DNA of 64,000 bases, taken from contig JAIOTZ010000146.1 in the NCBI GenBank assembly GCA_023374045.1, forward strand, positions 17,760 to 81,759, written 5' to 3'. Source of the stretch: Limonium bicolor. Lineage: Eukaryota; Streptophyta; Magnoliopsida; Caryophyllales; Plumbaginaceae. Shown here piece after piece: positions 1 to 11,839 of the stretch. The stretch's first letter is position 1. Every line of letters starts with the position of its first letter. The position numbers and the translations under genes are program-made. The notes under the pieces are model-generated. The model searched no databases and had not been told where the DNA came from. It saw nothing but the letters and a program-made list of their open reading frames with translations.

Positions 1-1330
1 GGAACTTGTCAAGCTAGCAGTTACTTGGTGAACGGTATGTTAATTGTGTGGTCTGAATGTCCTAAGGATTATCCTAAGGTCCAGACATTATGTGTTTAAA
101 TGTTTAGGAACGATATCTATGATTTTATGTGGATGATATTGTATATGGCATTGCTTGAACTGTTGCGTTGTATCTTATACGCGAATGTCTTATGACTAAA
201 AGTTTATACATCTAAACTAAAAAAAAGAGACTAACTGACCTTTAGGTATTATTGAACCTAACAAAGGTCAACTGTTATAGTCTTAACTCAAGGATTGGTT
301 ATTATGTCACTGACAAAAAGGGCTAACTTATAAAGAGAGGAATCCAGATCGTTTCGACTTTCTGGTTGCGCATTGTGATCACTATGAGAGACTCAAGAAG
401 GGAGTCACTCAAAATCCATCAGCAACATTCGGGGATGGCGGAATGCACTGCCGTTGGTGCACAGGTTCGACCGGATCGGTCAATGTATATGTTTATCCAG
501 GGCCATAAGGTCAGCTGGTAACGGTTCCTTTGGAACCCAGTGGGACACACTGTCCATTTTCACAGGTTATTAAGGTTTGTCTTAACATGACACTTGAGGT
601 GGAATTTAATTGGAAAAGGTTAAATGATTGGTTTAAAGGATAAGAGCCAAGTGACTAACTAACAAGTACAGTTTAATACGAGTATCTTGTTTGATTATTG
701 TTATGGTTTACTAATGTGTGATTATTGGTAATTGTTGTGTGGTTATTGTTGTGTGGTTATTGGTGTTGTGTGGTTATTGGTGTTGTGTACTATTGTACAC
801 TGGTGTTTACAGCTGGATTGTTATGTGTTTGTTAAGTGTTACAGTTATTTATGTTATCATTATAAACGGGTATTTTATGTAATGAATCTAATATCAAGAT
901 GGCTAAAACGACTTAAGGAATCCAAGTGATTTAAGACTACATTTAGCATACCAGCATTTCGATTGCTGAGCCCTTCAATGGGCCAAAAATTCCAGGTTAT
1001 TGAAGAAGACTCAAGCCGGAGCGTGGACACGGGGGTAGCTGAAGTGTTTTCATCAAACACCGTTGGTTTTATTTTGTATTAAGTAGGAGAATGTATTCAG
1101 TTAGTTGCTCATTTAGTTGGTTTTGGATTGTAATAATTAGAGTGCTTAGTATCTGTTCATCACAGCGTGAGAAGTTGTAGTGTTGGAAGAGTAAGGATGC
1201 CTTGTTACTCACAAGGGTGAGTGACGGCGTGTAACACAAAGGCTAGATAGTTTTATTTTCCGCTGCGATTTGCTATTTATTATGCTACGAGTTATGACGT
1301 CATTACAGGTTTAAGATTAGGGGTGTTACA
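1..1330 (+). repeat. Element F: tail of 5' LTR (partial)
   Basis: This is the right part of a long chromovirus-type LTR that starts before the window. It ends in GGGGTGTTACA at 1330, the terminus shared by the LTRs ending at 29368, 38739, 55723 and 60541. Internal landmarks repeat those of the other LTRs: 'GGTGAACGGTATGTTA' near 30-45 recurs near 43190, and a decayed module 'GCTGAGCCC..GGGCC..CCAG/GT' ends at 995. It is diverged from the LTR at 39512-55723, so pairing the two as one element rests mainly on order, orientation and the matching interior. No gene is visible. Confidence 0.7.
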
Positions 1331-4300
1331 TTACCGGTGGGGAGTGACGAGTCTTAAGGACCAGCATAACCATATTTAGAGAGTGCACGACACTCGTGGT
1401 TAAACCACTACCATTGAACATTGCCAGAGGGAAAGAAGTGAGCTATACGAGTTAGGACTTTAAAAATAATAATTAATAGGCAGATGTGAACGTGCAAAAA
1501 AAAGGGCCGATGTAATGCCCGCACCACACACACCGGAGGTGTTGTTGATCCATTATGCTGCTAGACTCCCGTATGGAGGGCAGTGGATATAAACTAAAAA
1601 GTGAAAATTGCCTGATGACGGAAGATACCGTTACCTCCAAGAGGATGGAGGAAATACGAGTTGAATAAGAGTAAGGACTACACAATGTAGAGCGATGATT
1701 AGCGGAACCCACTAAGTTGTGGGTATCCAATTGTAACCTGAGGAGAAAGTATTAGAACCATTTGGGATTAAATTAAATAGAAAGACCAATAATCATTCGA
1801 CTATCAGAATAAGCATTGAGCCTGAGTATCGTATGGCATAGGCCTACGAAAGGATACCTTTACTACCACCAAAAATGACCCAAAATTAGGAGACCAAAGG
1901 TGATGAATCACAAATACTGATTAATATCAGGCTAAAGCGGGACTACCACAAGGTAGGGGAAACACGAGGTGTCAACCTTTATCATGGAGTCCGGACTACA
2001 CCATAGAGTGTAACCCAATAGATTGGGTGGAGTTCAAAAACTGAAAACTCATATCTGAAGGCGTTAACAGCCTAGGAGTGAATGGGAGAGATAATAAGTA
2101 GTTACTGATCCCCACTCACAGATACCAGACGACGAGCATGTGGAAACCAGAATTAGGGCGATAAGTCGCAAACACCTATCTTAGTGAAGGTAAAGGAAAT
2201 ACACTTTAATAAAGGAAACCATAGAACCTAATATTAGGGCCATTCTGACGTTAAGGTTAAGAATTGGCAGCATAATTACTTAAACATAAATTACCGGGAC
2301 TAAGAGTACGATAACCACCGGGTACGAACGCTACGAGTGCACTAAACGAGACATGGGACGACCGCACTCCTAGGAGCTTGTGGGCCTGACAAAACGTATA
2401 TTAAGTTAGTTGGGTAAGTAGTAATGTATCAGTATGGTACCCCATGTATGTAAACGAGTAGTGTAAGGACCCAGGAGGAAATCAACTCTGTGTCTAAGTC
2501 AGTGAATGGGACCCTGACTAGGTAAACCATCTACTGACGAGAGAGATCTCAGTCAAACTAACAAGGTTAGAAAAAAATCAAGGATAGCTTGATAATAAAA
2601 AGACATAAGGTCACAACTCCACAGTGGAGGAGTTATAACACAAGTTTTGAGGATTTAAGTAAACGAGGAAGCTAAGGCCTATTTATGGTAAAGGCAAATT
2701 GAACCCATGAATGAGTAGAGGAATTGTGGTAACTAAGGAAGTTATATTAGGGAAACCTTTGTGATATTAGATGCTACCCCAAAAGGGGGCACAAAAAGAG
2801 TTAGATCATGCGCTGAGGGCGCTGCGATGATGTCGCATTAAACAATAATAACCACGTGCTCAAGCCATAAAACGTTAGTATGTTAGTACCAATTAGGGTT
2901 GAACAGAAAATGAATACCAAGCTAAAACCCACAGTCGTATTGTATGTTTGCAACAGACGAAGGGCAAAAGCGAGCATTATAAGAGATACTCTAAGATGGA
3001 GATTAGATACTCCATGCAAACCGCAATGGCGGATAACCGTCCAATCAACTGATACATGGTGCGCAACAAGCGACCATTATAATAACTGTAAACCGAATTA
3101 TGCTAATGAGAATCAGAAGGTGGAAGATCAGATAAACAAATGGATTCCCCTAATCGAGAAGAGGGATGAACCATATACGTGGATACTAAAATACCAACAC
3201 ACGAGGGATACGAGTTCACACTAGCAAAATCGGACCTACAAGGTACCCAAAGAACGAACTGATTCCAGAGGGAAATAACTTGGAGTCATGAGGTGCCAGT
3301 TAGATGCGCATATCAGACTCGTCTAGATATTTTAGCGACAACTATTGCAAGCACTAGGTGCTAGAGCATAGCTGGACAACCCGTATACCGAAGGTTAGTT
3401 CGGTAGGGTGGCATGAACTCTTGGGAGTATACCATGAGCATGTATAGAATTCAGGAGGATTGAATAGAATAGCTAGTTGAAATAATGAGCATGTGAGACA
3501 AAAGATACCACACAGCAAAATGAATTACTCCATTCCCATAATTATGAAAGACCGTGTAGAAAACACCGTCACAAGGAGTTGAAACCGACATGAAACTACT
3601 ACCTAAAAGGGGGTAAAACTAACCATAAAGTAGTTGGGCATACTGCTTGCGGAGCGAGTGGGCCCATATTGCTTAGGTTTGACGTACCTAGCGGGTTTGG
3701 GGAAACAAATGATGGGTTTACATCTCCCGATCAAACCGTATATGAATATACACACACCTAACCGAAATAGGCGGTATAGCCTGAGGGGCTAAAGCCCGAC
3801 CATATAAAAAGGGGTAATGAAATATGCAGCACATTAGTGCACGAATAATTCCACTGGAATGGAACATCTTGAACTTATTACTTCACGATGATGTATTCGT
3901 AGATTACGTGGGCGTAATCATTTTTAAGGGGGGTAGAGCGATTTTGCACGCTTAAAATATACCGTACGTAGGAGTACGTAGCGCATGGTACACATGCTGC
4001 AAACTATTATTGTACGTAGAGTACAAATATTATGACTGTGTTATATTACTTGAGGTAATATTATGATGTATTATGTGTATGAATATATATATATATATAT
4101 ATATTTTAGTTCGCATTGTTGTGGCGAATAGGAAAGGGAGAACAGATAGAGTGTTCTTATTCTATTTACGATTATTTATGCAAACGTTGCGAACATTAAA
4201 CACATAAACGCCTAACTTGTTAGCTCCGGTTGAGAGTTCAAGTAGGCCTATCTGGTAGCTTCGGTGGGAGATGTCAAATAGAAGGAGTAGAAAGCTCCAT

Positions 4301-4618
4301 ACTATATGATTTGTGACTCGGTATGAAACCGATTATTGGAATACGATGAGTGAGTCGGCATGAGACCGATGTGTAATCTAGTGGAGGTAAAACCTCTAGG
4401 AATTGTATGAATAATTATAAGTCGAGTGAACTTGGTACATGGTTAGGATACATGATCCTATATGCCAATGTCTAGATTAATTACACTAGTTGACTTGTGT
4501 ATCTATAGAACACAAGGTGGCAAATATCAAGAGGAAACAAGATTAGAAGTGAATAAACAATTGATTGAGTGAAATTGACGTGGGAAGTTGAACTTGATCC
4601 TGGTCCGATCAAGGGAAA
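1331..4618 (+). mobile_element. Element F: non-coding interior, first segment
   Basis: About 3.3 kb without a recognisable retroelement protein. It is homologous to the interior of element E: 'GACGACCGCACTCC' near 2353 matches 30730, the segment near 3910-3955 ('GTGGGCGTAAT...GGGGGGTAGAGCG') matches 32984-33030, and 'GACCGATGTGTAA' near 4363 matches 33270. The expected tRNA-iMet primer site right after the LTR is not legible. An (AT)n microsatellite lies at about 4083-4104. The longest open frame (2880-3224) has no recognisable domain and no open counterpart in E, so I do not call it a gene. Confidence 0.7.
4614..4618. repeat. Target-site duplication of element A (left)
   Basis: GGAAA immediately precedes the TG of the 5' LTR and recurs at 24940-24944 just after the CA of the 3' LTR. 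This proves one insertion event into element F. Confidence 0.95.
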
Positions 4619-6296
4619 TGATAAGTGTGAAACATATAGGCTTTTTAGGGTTTAATTACCTTATAATTTGTAACAATTCAAGCAATGTTTCCCACTTATT
4701 ATGTGTTTTTCCTAATATTAATGTTTTGATGAGAACTGATGTATTTTATATACTAAATATAGGAAAAACCCAGAGAAATGAAGGATTTACATCATAAGGA
4801 TTGCAACGGGACAAACGGGGAACAAATCCGAAAAAAGAGACAAATATTGGTCACGTCTGACCCTAGAGAGCCGGACGCAAACCTGGACATCACATGTCCG
4901 GATCCGGACACAGGTCGGACATGACCAAAAATCCAGATCCGAGAGTTTCTACCTTGTCCGGAGCAGGACAGAGATCCGGACATGTTTCGAGTTTCAGATC
5001 TAGAGGTTCTGTGTCACGTCCGGACCAGGACACAACCCGGACACAATCCGGACGTCACACAGCGATGAAAAATAAAAACGCACTCGTACTGATAATTGGG
5101 CTTTCGGCGCAATTATCAGACGGGCGGCGCAATTATCAGACCTCAGTTTATAATAAGCATCACCCATACTCAATTAATACAGTGCACACCAAACTTCCAC
5201 CAACGTCTGTCTAATTTCTAATCCTATTTAAGGAGCCATTCATCGTTCATTTCAAATCGCACCTGACTCTCTGAGTCTCTCCATTACACAATCCTCTCTT
5301 CTCCCTCTCTACACAACATCTCTTCCATGATAAACCATCCATCTGCCATTCATAAATCCTTCGCCGTAAACCTTCACCCTCACTCACAGATAGAACCCTG
5401 CTCACTGTGTTTCATTACCCTTGTCCGACCCACGTCCGGATCCGGACGTGCACCAGGAGAACGTGTCCGGATCGAGTCCGACCCCAGACAGCCGGACAAG
5501 AGTGGAATCTGCAGAATCGTCTCGACGGCTTCTAAAACCAGTTTTTCTGCTAAATCCCTCTATCCTTATGTTGTTTATACTGAGCATTGTTATTTTGTCT
5601 ATGGCTGAGTAGTCGCTTTTAATTTCGGTTTACTATGTATCTCTAGAATAATTATTTCTGAACCTTTGTGATTTTCTGCAGTACAATTTATGAATTCTTA
5701 GACTTGTTAATCTGATCAATTAAATGAGTCTACCAGTTTGTTAGCTTATAATTGAGAACTGCGGCTATCAATTGACTACAGGGAAAGAACCGATTAGTAT
5801 AGAGATGGTAATTCCTCTAAAACACTAACTGACCATCAATCTAGACTATGCTTAAAGCAATTAGTAAACAGTGGATTCATAACGAGAGTTAGGATTCGGT
5901 CTTTGCTAATTAGAATTCGTGGAGCGGGAGACCGAATACGAGTTATCCTTATTCTAGGGTTTTATTCAGAATATTACAGAAATCACTTAGGGGAAGAAAT
6001 TGCAATCTAGAGAGAAGTAGTAAACCGGAATTTCCTTTACCAAACAAAAATCAAAACAATTATTTACCTGTTGTTTATTGCTTTTTGAACTCTTTTATGA
6101 CATTCACCATCACATACAAAAACCCCCCAATTTCCTGTTATTTGTTTTGTGTGTAAGTAGAAATTAAACTAGCCGCTGCCTCCTTGGATTCGATACTCAG
6201 GGAATACTCCGAGATTTAAACTTGCTATAACCGACCGGTACACTTGCCGTTAGGATAAACCCCCAGCACAATTTACCGTTAGGTTTTACCCCAACA
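4619..6296 (+). repeat. Element A 5' LTR
   Basis: 1678 bp, bounded by TGATAAGTGT and ACCCCAACA. It is nearly identical to 23249-24939. The U3 part holds a GC-rich cluster of TCCGGA palindromes (about 4895-5055), with more copies after the putative start of transcription (5434-5475). A TATA-like box lies between them at 5225-5233. Confidence 0.95.
5225..5233 (+). promoter_or_regulatory. Candidate TATA box of element A LTR
   Basis: TATTTAAGG sits about 600 bp into the LTR, followed by a CT-rich stretch typical of a transcribed leader. The same string is at 23855-23863 in the 3' LTR. It is assigned by motif and position only. Confidence 0.5.
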
Positions 6297-6302
6297 AGTT
6301 TA

Positions 6303-6320
6303 TGGCGCCGCTGCCGGGGA
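6303..6320 (+). other. Element A primer-binding site (tRNA-Asp type)
   Basis: TGGCGCCGCTGCCGGGGA starts six bases after the LTR end. It matches the Athila-type site complementary to the 3' end of plant tRNA-Asp with one difference (CGC for CGT). Element C carries the unaltered form. Confidence 0.88.
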
Positions 6321-6386
6321 GGCACGGTTGCTTAGTTTAATTTTTCCTTTGTTTTTATTTTATTTTATTCTATCTGATTTTTGTTT

Positions 6387-7949
6387 ATGGTTAAAACTCG
6401 TTCTAAAGGAAACCCTGAATTTGAGCTTGTACCTGATATAGAACGACTTGCAAGAAGAAGTCGCCAGGGATTAGTACTGGAGCCTGCAGTTGAACTAGAG
6501 GTGTTTCTCAAGGACTCACCAGGGGATACCTTTGACTCAGAAGAAGAAAATCTTATGGACGGTATCAGCAGAGAGAGAAGGATGAACGACTACACTCGTC
6601 CGAACGTGGAGGGACTTACATCACCAATAGTAATCCCTGCACTGCCGGAAGGAGTCGAATGGCAATTCAAGACCCATTATGTCACGATGGTCCTCAATGT
6701 GCCGCAGTTCAGTGGAACAGTCACTGAAGATCCAAATGTTCACCTCACCTCCTTCCTGCGACTGGTTGGAGCATGTTCAACCCAGCTTCTCAAGAGGTAG
6801 CCAGGCTAACTTTATTTCCTTTTTCACTCAGGGACAGGGCTGCAGAGTGGTTGAACTCCCTATCTCCAAACAGTATCACTCCTTCTCGACCGAGCTAGCA
6901 AACACATTCCTGGCAAAATACTTCCCACCATCTCGCATGCTGACCATGAGAGGTGAGATCACCAACTTCAAGCAATACAGTGGGAAGACTCTTTCAGAGG
7001 CTTGGGAGAGATTCAAGGGAATTGTTCGAAGAGTACCACACCACGGTCTGGGAGAGGAAGTCGTGCTACAATCCTCCTACAAAGATCTTGATCCCCAGAG
7101 CCGACTTTTGGTGGATACTTGTGCAGGAGGAAGTCTTATGGAGCTTCCAATCAAAAGGATACAGGAGTTGTTGGAAACTCTTTCCAACTCGGCAAATCAG
7201 TGGGGAGGTACCAAGGCATCTACTGAGGTTCCCCCAAGAAAGACCGCTGGAATCTATGAGGTAGATTCGAACACTCTTTTAGCTGCTAGGATGGATAGCA
7301 TGTCTAAACAATTTGAGAAGATGTGTGCAATGATGAAACCTCAGTCAAGTGCAGCTGTTGTGACCGACTCTTTTCCACAGTGTGAGTATTGTGGTAGAAG
7401 TTCCAATATGTGTCAGTGTAATCCTCAGCAAAATGAAGAGGTAAACTATCTGGGAAATAGGCAAGGGAACTTCTACAACAACCAAAACAATCAAGGGTAT
7501 CAGCAGCAGAGGTTCCAGGGAAATAACTACAGTCAGAGGCCTCCACAGCAGAAACTCAGCATTTCCAGAACCTCATCAAAATCAGCAAATGCAAACCAGC
7601 AGGCAACAAGAAACAGCCAGCTAGTGTGAGTTCAAGTTTGGAGGATATGATGCGGGAGTTTATCCTGTCAACCAATAGGAAACTCGAACAGCAAGAGAGC
7701 CTAAATCATGAGAACAAGACATTCATCTTGGAGCAGAAAGCCTTCAACAAACATCTTGAGACTCAGATTGCCCAGCTAAATGAAAATTTTTCTGATAGAC
7801 CTGCAGGGGCTCTACCTAGCCAGCCAGAGAAGAATCCTCGCGAATATGCTAAAGCAGTGACTTTGAGGAGTGGCAAGCAGCTTGATCCCTCGATCCCTGA
7901 GGCTGAAAGTACTCCGGCTGAAAAAGAAAAATTGTCAGTAAAGAGGTAG
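6387..7949 (+). pseudogene. Element A gag (frameshifted)
   Basis: Capsid-type Gag polyprotein of an Athila-like element. The start ATG at 6387 opens 'MVKTRSKG', and the first frame closes at about 6800. A different frame continues through the retrotransposon-gag core: the 'FLAKYFPPSR' and 'EAWERFKGIVRR.PHHGL' motifs lie around 6910-7060, and 'AGGSLMELP' near 7125. Between them the DNA still encodes 'LRDRAAEWLNSL' in a third frame (about 6825-6870), which shows one-base frame breaks. A Gln/Asn-rich tail (7430-7560) and a further frame (7626-7949) complete it. The zinc-knuckle position reads 'CEYCGRSSNMCQC' without the usual His, so nucleic-acid binding by this copy is doubtful. Confidence 0.88.
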
Positions 7950-8073
7950 AAATCATCAGAGGACCAGAGTCAGAAAATACTCCAGTTGATAATGTGCACA
8001 GAAAGATGGTGAGCTGACCGGCGAAGTTGTCCAGTCTTCTAGATCATCTCGACGAGCGGTCCCTGAGCTCCCA

Positions 8074-9218
8074 GTGCCATTCCCAAATCGATTGAAAAAG
8101 AGAGACCTCGACGAGCAGTTTGGTAAGTTTCTTAGCATCTTTAAGAAACTAACAATTAATATTCCCTTTTCAGATGCTTTGACGCAGATGCCTATCTATG
8201 CGAAGTTCTTGAAGGACATCCTTTCAAATAGAAGGTCATTAGTTGAGAAGGAGACGGTGCAGTTGACAGAAAAAGTCTGCAGTACTTAGCAAGAACTCCA
8301 CCAAAGCTCGACGATCCCGGCTTGCCAATCATTCCATGCTCAATAGGTAATGTCGATTGTGGTAAGGGTCTCTGTGATTTGGGAGCTAGCATAAATTTGA
8401 TGCCTTTATCCATGTATCTTAAGCTTGGATTAGGAGAGTGTAACCCTTCTCGCATTACTTTACAATTAGCAGATAGATCTATTATCTTTCCAAAGGGTGT
8501 GGTTAGAGATTTGGTTGTTTCTGTTGGTACTTTTGTTTTTCCCGCTGATTTTGTGATTCTAGATATGGAGGAAGACAAGGAAGTACCCTTAATTCTTGGA
8601 CGCCCTTTCATGCGAACAGCTAGGACCCTCATTGATGTTGAGGGTGGTAAGATTATTTTGAGAATGCATGATGAGCAGTTAGTCTTTGACATGTCCAAGG
8701 TTACTAAACATCCTTCTGACGTGCATGCCTGTTTTAGTCTAGATGCTATTGATTCTCTGATGCAGGAATATATCTTTGGTCCAGCTGAATTAGATGAGTT
8801 AGAAAAATGTTTAATTAATTCTTTTGATGGAGCTCATGAGGATCCAGAGATTGCTGAGGTTGCATTCCATTTATCAGCTGGTAGACCATTTCGCAGGGGT
8901 GCTCATATGGAGAAGGAGAGATTAGAGCGAGAACCTAAGGAGTTGATTCCTTCCATCAAAGAACCCACCTTAGAGCTGAAACCTCTCCCTAAACATTTAA
9001 AATATGTCTTTTTAGTTGAACCCTCTGGTTTACCTGTAATTATCTCTGCAGATCTAACACATTCGCAGGAGGAGCAACTTTTGCAGGTACTCAGGAAAAA
9101 CAAGGAAGCAATTGGATGGTCTGTTGCTGATATCAAGGGGATATCAGGAAATTTCTGCACCCACCGCATTCACTTGGAGAAAACTGCAAGCCAATGGTTC
9201 AACCTCAACGACGTTTGA
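8074..9218 (+). pseudogene. Element A aspartic protease and protease-RT linker
   Basis: Retropepsin-type protease that would cut the Gag-Pol polyprotein. A short frame (8074-8289) carries the conserved lead-in 'RDLDEQFGKFLSIFKKL'. It closes, and a second frame (8322-9218) carries the active-site strand 'GLCDLGASINLMPLS' and the late motif 'PLILGRPFMRTA'. The catalytic triad is DLG/DLGA rather than DTG or DSG, as usual in Athila. The frame runs on through an acidic linker to the first reverse transcriptase residues and then breaks near 9190. It was probably not functional in this copy. Confidence 0.88.
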
Positions 9219-10490
9219 ATCCTAACATGAAAGAAGTGGTGAAGAATGAGGTAATCAAACTTTTGGATGCAGGTATCATCTATGCTATTTCAGATAGTGA
9301 ATGGGTGAGTCCTACACAGTTGTACCAAAGAAAGGGGGATTTACTGTCATCCCCAATGAAAAAGGTGAACTAGTCCCTCAAAGGACTATTACAGGGCATA
9401 GGGTGTGTATTGATTACAGGAAATAAATGCTGCAACTAGGAAAGACCATTTCCTCTTCCATTTTGACCAAATGTTGGAAAGGCTTTCAGGGCATAAGTAT
9501 TATTGTTTCTTGGATGGATTCTGGTTATTTTCAAATTCCTATTGCTATAGAGGACCAGGAGAAGACCACGTTTACATGCCCCTATGGAACATATGCCTAC
9601 CGACGCATGCCTTTTGGATTGTGCAATGCGCCAGCTACCTTCCAGCGATGCATGACTGCTATATTTCTGATTATCTTGAGAAATGCATCGAGGTATTTAT
9701 GGATGATTTCTCTGTGTTTGGACTAACGTTTGATTCATGTTGGAAAATTTAGATCAAATTCTAGCCAGGTGCAGAGAGACTCATCTAGTACTAAACTGGG
9801 AGAAGTGCCACTTCATGGTAAGAGGGCATTGTGTTGGGTCACAAGATATCAAGCAAAGGTATTGAGGTAGACAAAGCCAAGATTGAGGTCATTGAAAACT
9901 ACCACCACCACCACCAGTAGTAAAGACGTTAGAAGCTTCCTAGGTCATGCAGGGTTCTATAGAAGATTCATAAAGACTTTTCGAAAATCTCAAAACCTCT
10001 GTGTGATTTACTAATGAAAGATGCAAAGTTTGAGTTTTCACAGGTGTCTTGACGCATTCAACACAATAAAGGAAAAGTTGGTGACTGCCCTGTAGTTGTT
10101 GCCCTGATTGGTCCTTACCTTTCGAGATCATGTGTGATGCGAGCGACTTTGCTGTAGGAGCAGTCCTTGGTCAAAGGCACGAGAAGTACTGCGAGTTGTT
10201 TATTATGCCAGCAAGACACTCAATGACGCTCAGAAGAACTATGCCACCACAGAAAAGGAGTTGTTGGCCATTGTTTTGCTTGTGACAAGTTCAGACCATA
10301 TATCATCGGGAGCAAAGTCATCATACATACTGATCATCTGCTTTGAGGTATTTGTTCCAGAAAGCTGATGCTAAGCCCCGGTTGATCAGATGGATCCTAC
10401 TCTTACAGGAGTTCGACATTGAGGTGAAAGATAAGCCCGGAGTACAGAACGGAGTTGCTGATCATTTATCCAGGATGCAAGTTCCTGATA
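9219..10490 (+). pseudogene. Element A reverse transcriptase and RNase H (many frameshifts)
   Basis: RNA-directed DNA polymerase and RNase H of the Ty3/gypsy type. It begins with 'RRLNPNMKEVVKNEVIKLLDAG', then 'WVSP', 'VPKKGG', 'CIDYR', 'TFTCPYGTYAYRRMPFGLCNAP' and 'EVFMDDFSVFG'; the FMDD box (catalytic Asp pair) is at 9696-9707. RNase H landmarks follow: '[11 protein letters not shown]' (about 9940), 'CDASDFAVGA' (about 10135), 'TTEKELLA' (about 10245) and 'TDH' (about 10328). These sit in several different frames, and near 9424 a stop falls inside the RT core. The breaks look like single-base losses rather than large deletions. Confidence 0.9.
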
Positions 10491-11839
10491 ATGGTATACC
10501 AATTAATGAATATTTTCCTCATGAACTAGTATATGCAATTGGTTTTAAGGAGGACCCTTGGTATGCCGATATTGCGAATTACCTTGCTAAGCAGATTTTG
10601 CCACAAGAAATGTCGTATCAGCAGCGGAAGAAATTCTTTTCTACTGTTAGGCAATACCGGTGGGATGACCCATTCTTATTCAAAGTTTGTGGTGATGGAA
10701 TTATTCGTCGGTGTGTCCCAGAGACTGAGATTCGTGACATCCTTATCCACTGTCATTCAAGGAAGCTGGTGGACACTTCGGGCCGCCAAACAGCAGCTAA
10801 GGTATTGGAGGCAGGTTTCTTTTGGAAGACACTACATAAAGACTGCCATACATTTGTTCCACCTGTGATAGCTGTCAGCGCCAAGGTAACCTTTCACGTA
10901 AGCTTGAGATGCCCTTAATTACATCTTGGAGGTTGAGCCATTTGATTTATGGGGGATTGACTTCATGGGGCCATTTCCTTCTTCACATTCGAACCTCTAT
11001 ATTTTGGTAGCTGTAGATTACGTTACCAAATGGGCTGAAGCAGTGGCTGCACCGACTAATGATGCAAAGGTTGTGCTGAAATTTTTAAGAAAAACATTTT
11101 CACTAGGTTTGGGGTACCACGGGCAATCATAAGTGATGGAGGATCGCACTTTTGTAACAAGCAGTTTGAAGCCTTGCTGCAAAAGTATGGAGTGAGACAT
11201 AAGGTATCCTTACCCTATCATCCACAGACCAATGGGCAAGCTGAGGTAACTAACAGGGAGATTAAGTGGATTCTACAGAAATCTGTTAGTTCATCCCGTA
11301 AGGATTGGTCTATGAAATTGGATGATGCCTTGTGGGCCTACCGGACAGCTTATAAGACACCTTTGGGAATGTCTCCTTACAAGTGGTTTTGGAAAGGTGT
11401 CATCTTCCGGTAACTGGAACATAAATCTTTTTGGGCACTTAAAGTTCTGAATTGTGATCTTCAGAAGGCCGGTGAGGAAAGGAAACTACAGCTGTGTGAA
11501 CTGGATGAATTCAGAGAAGAGGCCTACGAAAATGCCAAGATTTACAAGGAACGAACTAAGAGATGGCATGACAAATTGCTTGTGAAACGAGAGTTTCAGA
11601 TTGGCGACCGAGTGCTAATGTTCAATTCAAGACTGAAATTATTTCCGGGAAAGCTGAAATCTCGCTGGTCCGGTCCATTCACAGTTACAGATGTTTCCCC
11701 TTATGGAGTCATTGGTGTGGTCAACGAGAAAGGGGAAGCATTCAAGGTTAATGGATCACAGCTTAAGTTGTACCAAGGGAGCGATGTTGATATGGTTCAT
11801 TCAACACTTTGGCTCCGGGATCCTGACTATTCAAACTGA
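10491..11839 (+). pseudogene. Element A integrase (frameshifted)
   Basis: Retroviral-type integrase. The HHCC region (about 10750-10905) is damaged: the 'HCHS' half is present, but the Cys half is scrambled by a frame break. The catalytic core runs from about 10926 to 11413: '[13 protein letters not shown]' supplies the first Asp, 'IISDGGSHF' the second after a one-base break near 11100, and '[12 protein letters not shown]' the Glu. A stop at 11411 ends that frame. The C-terminal part resumes at about 11440-11839 with 'KERTKRWHDKLL' and 'GDRVLMFNSRLKLFPGKLKSRWSGPF', a usual Athila C-terminal domain. Confidence 0.9.

Noticed and set aside
2880..3224. 114-codon open frame in the F interior
   Set aside because: No domain, no leader signals, and the homologous part of E is not open.
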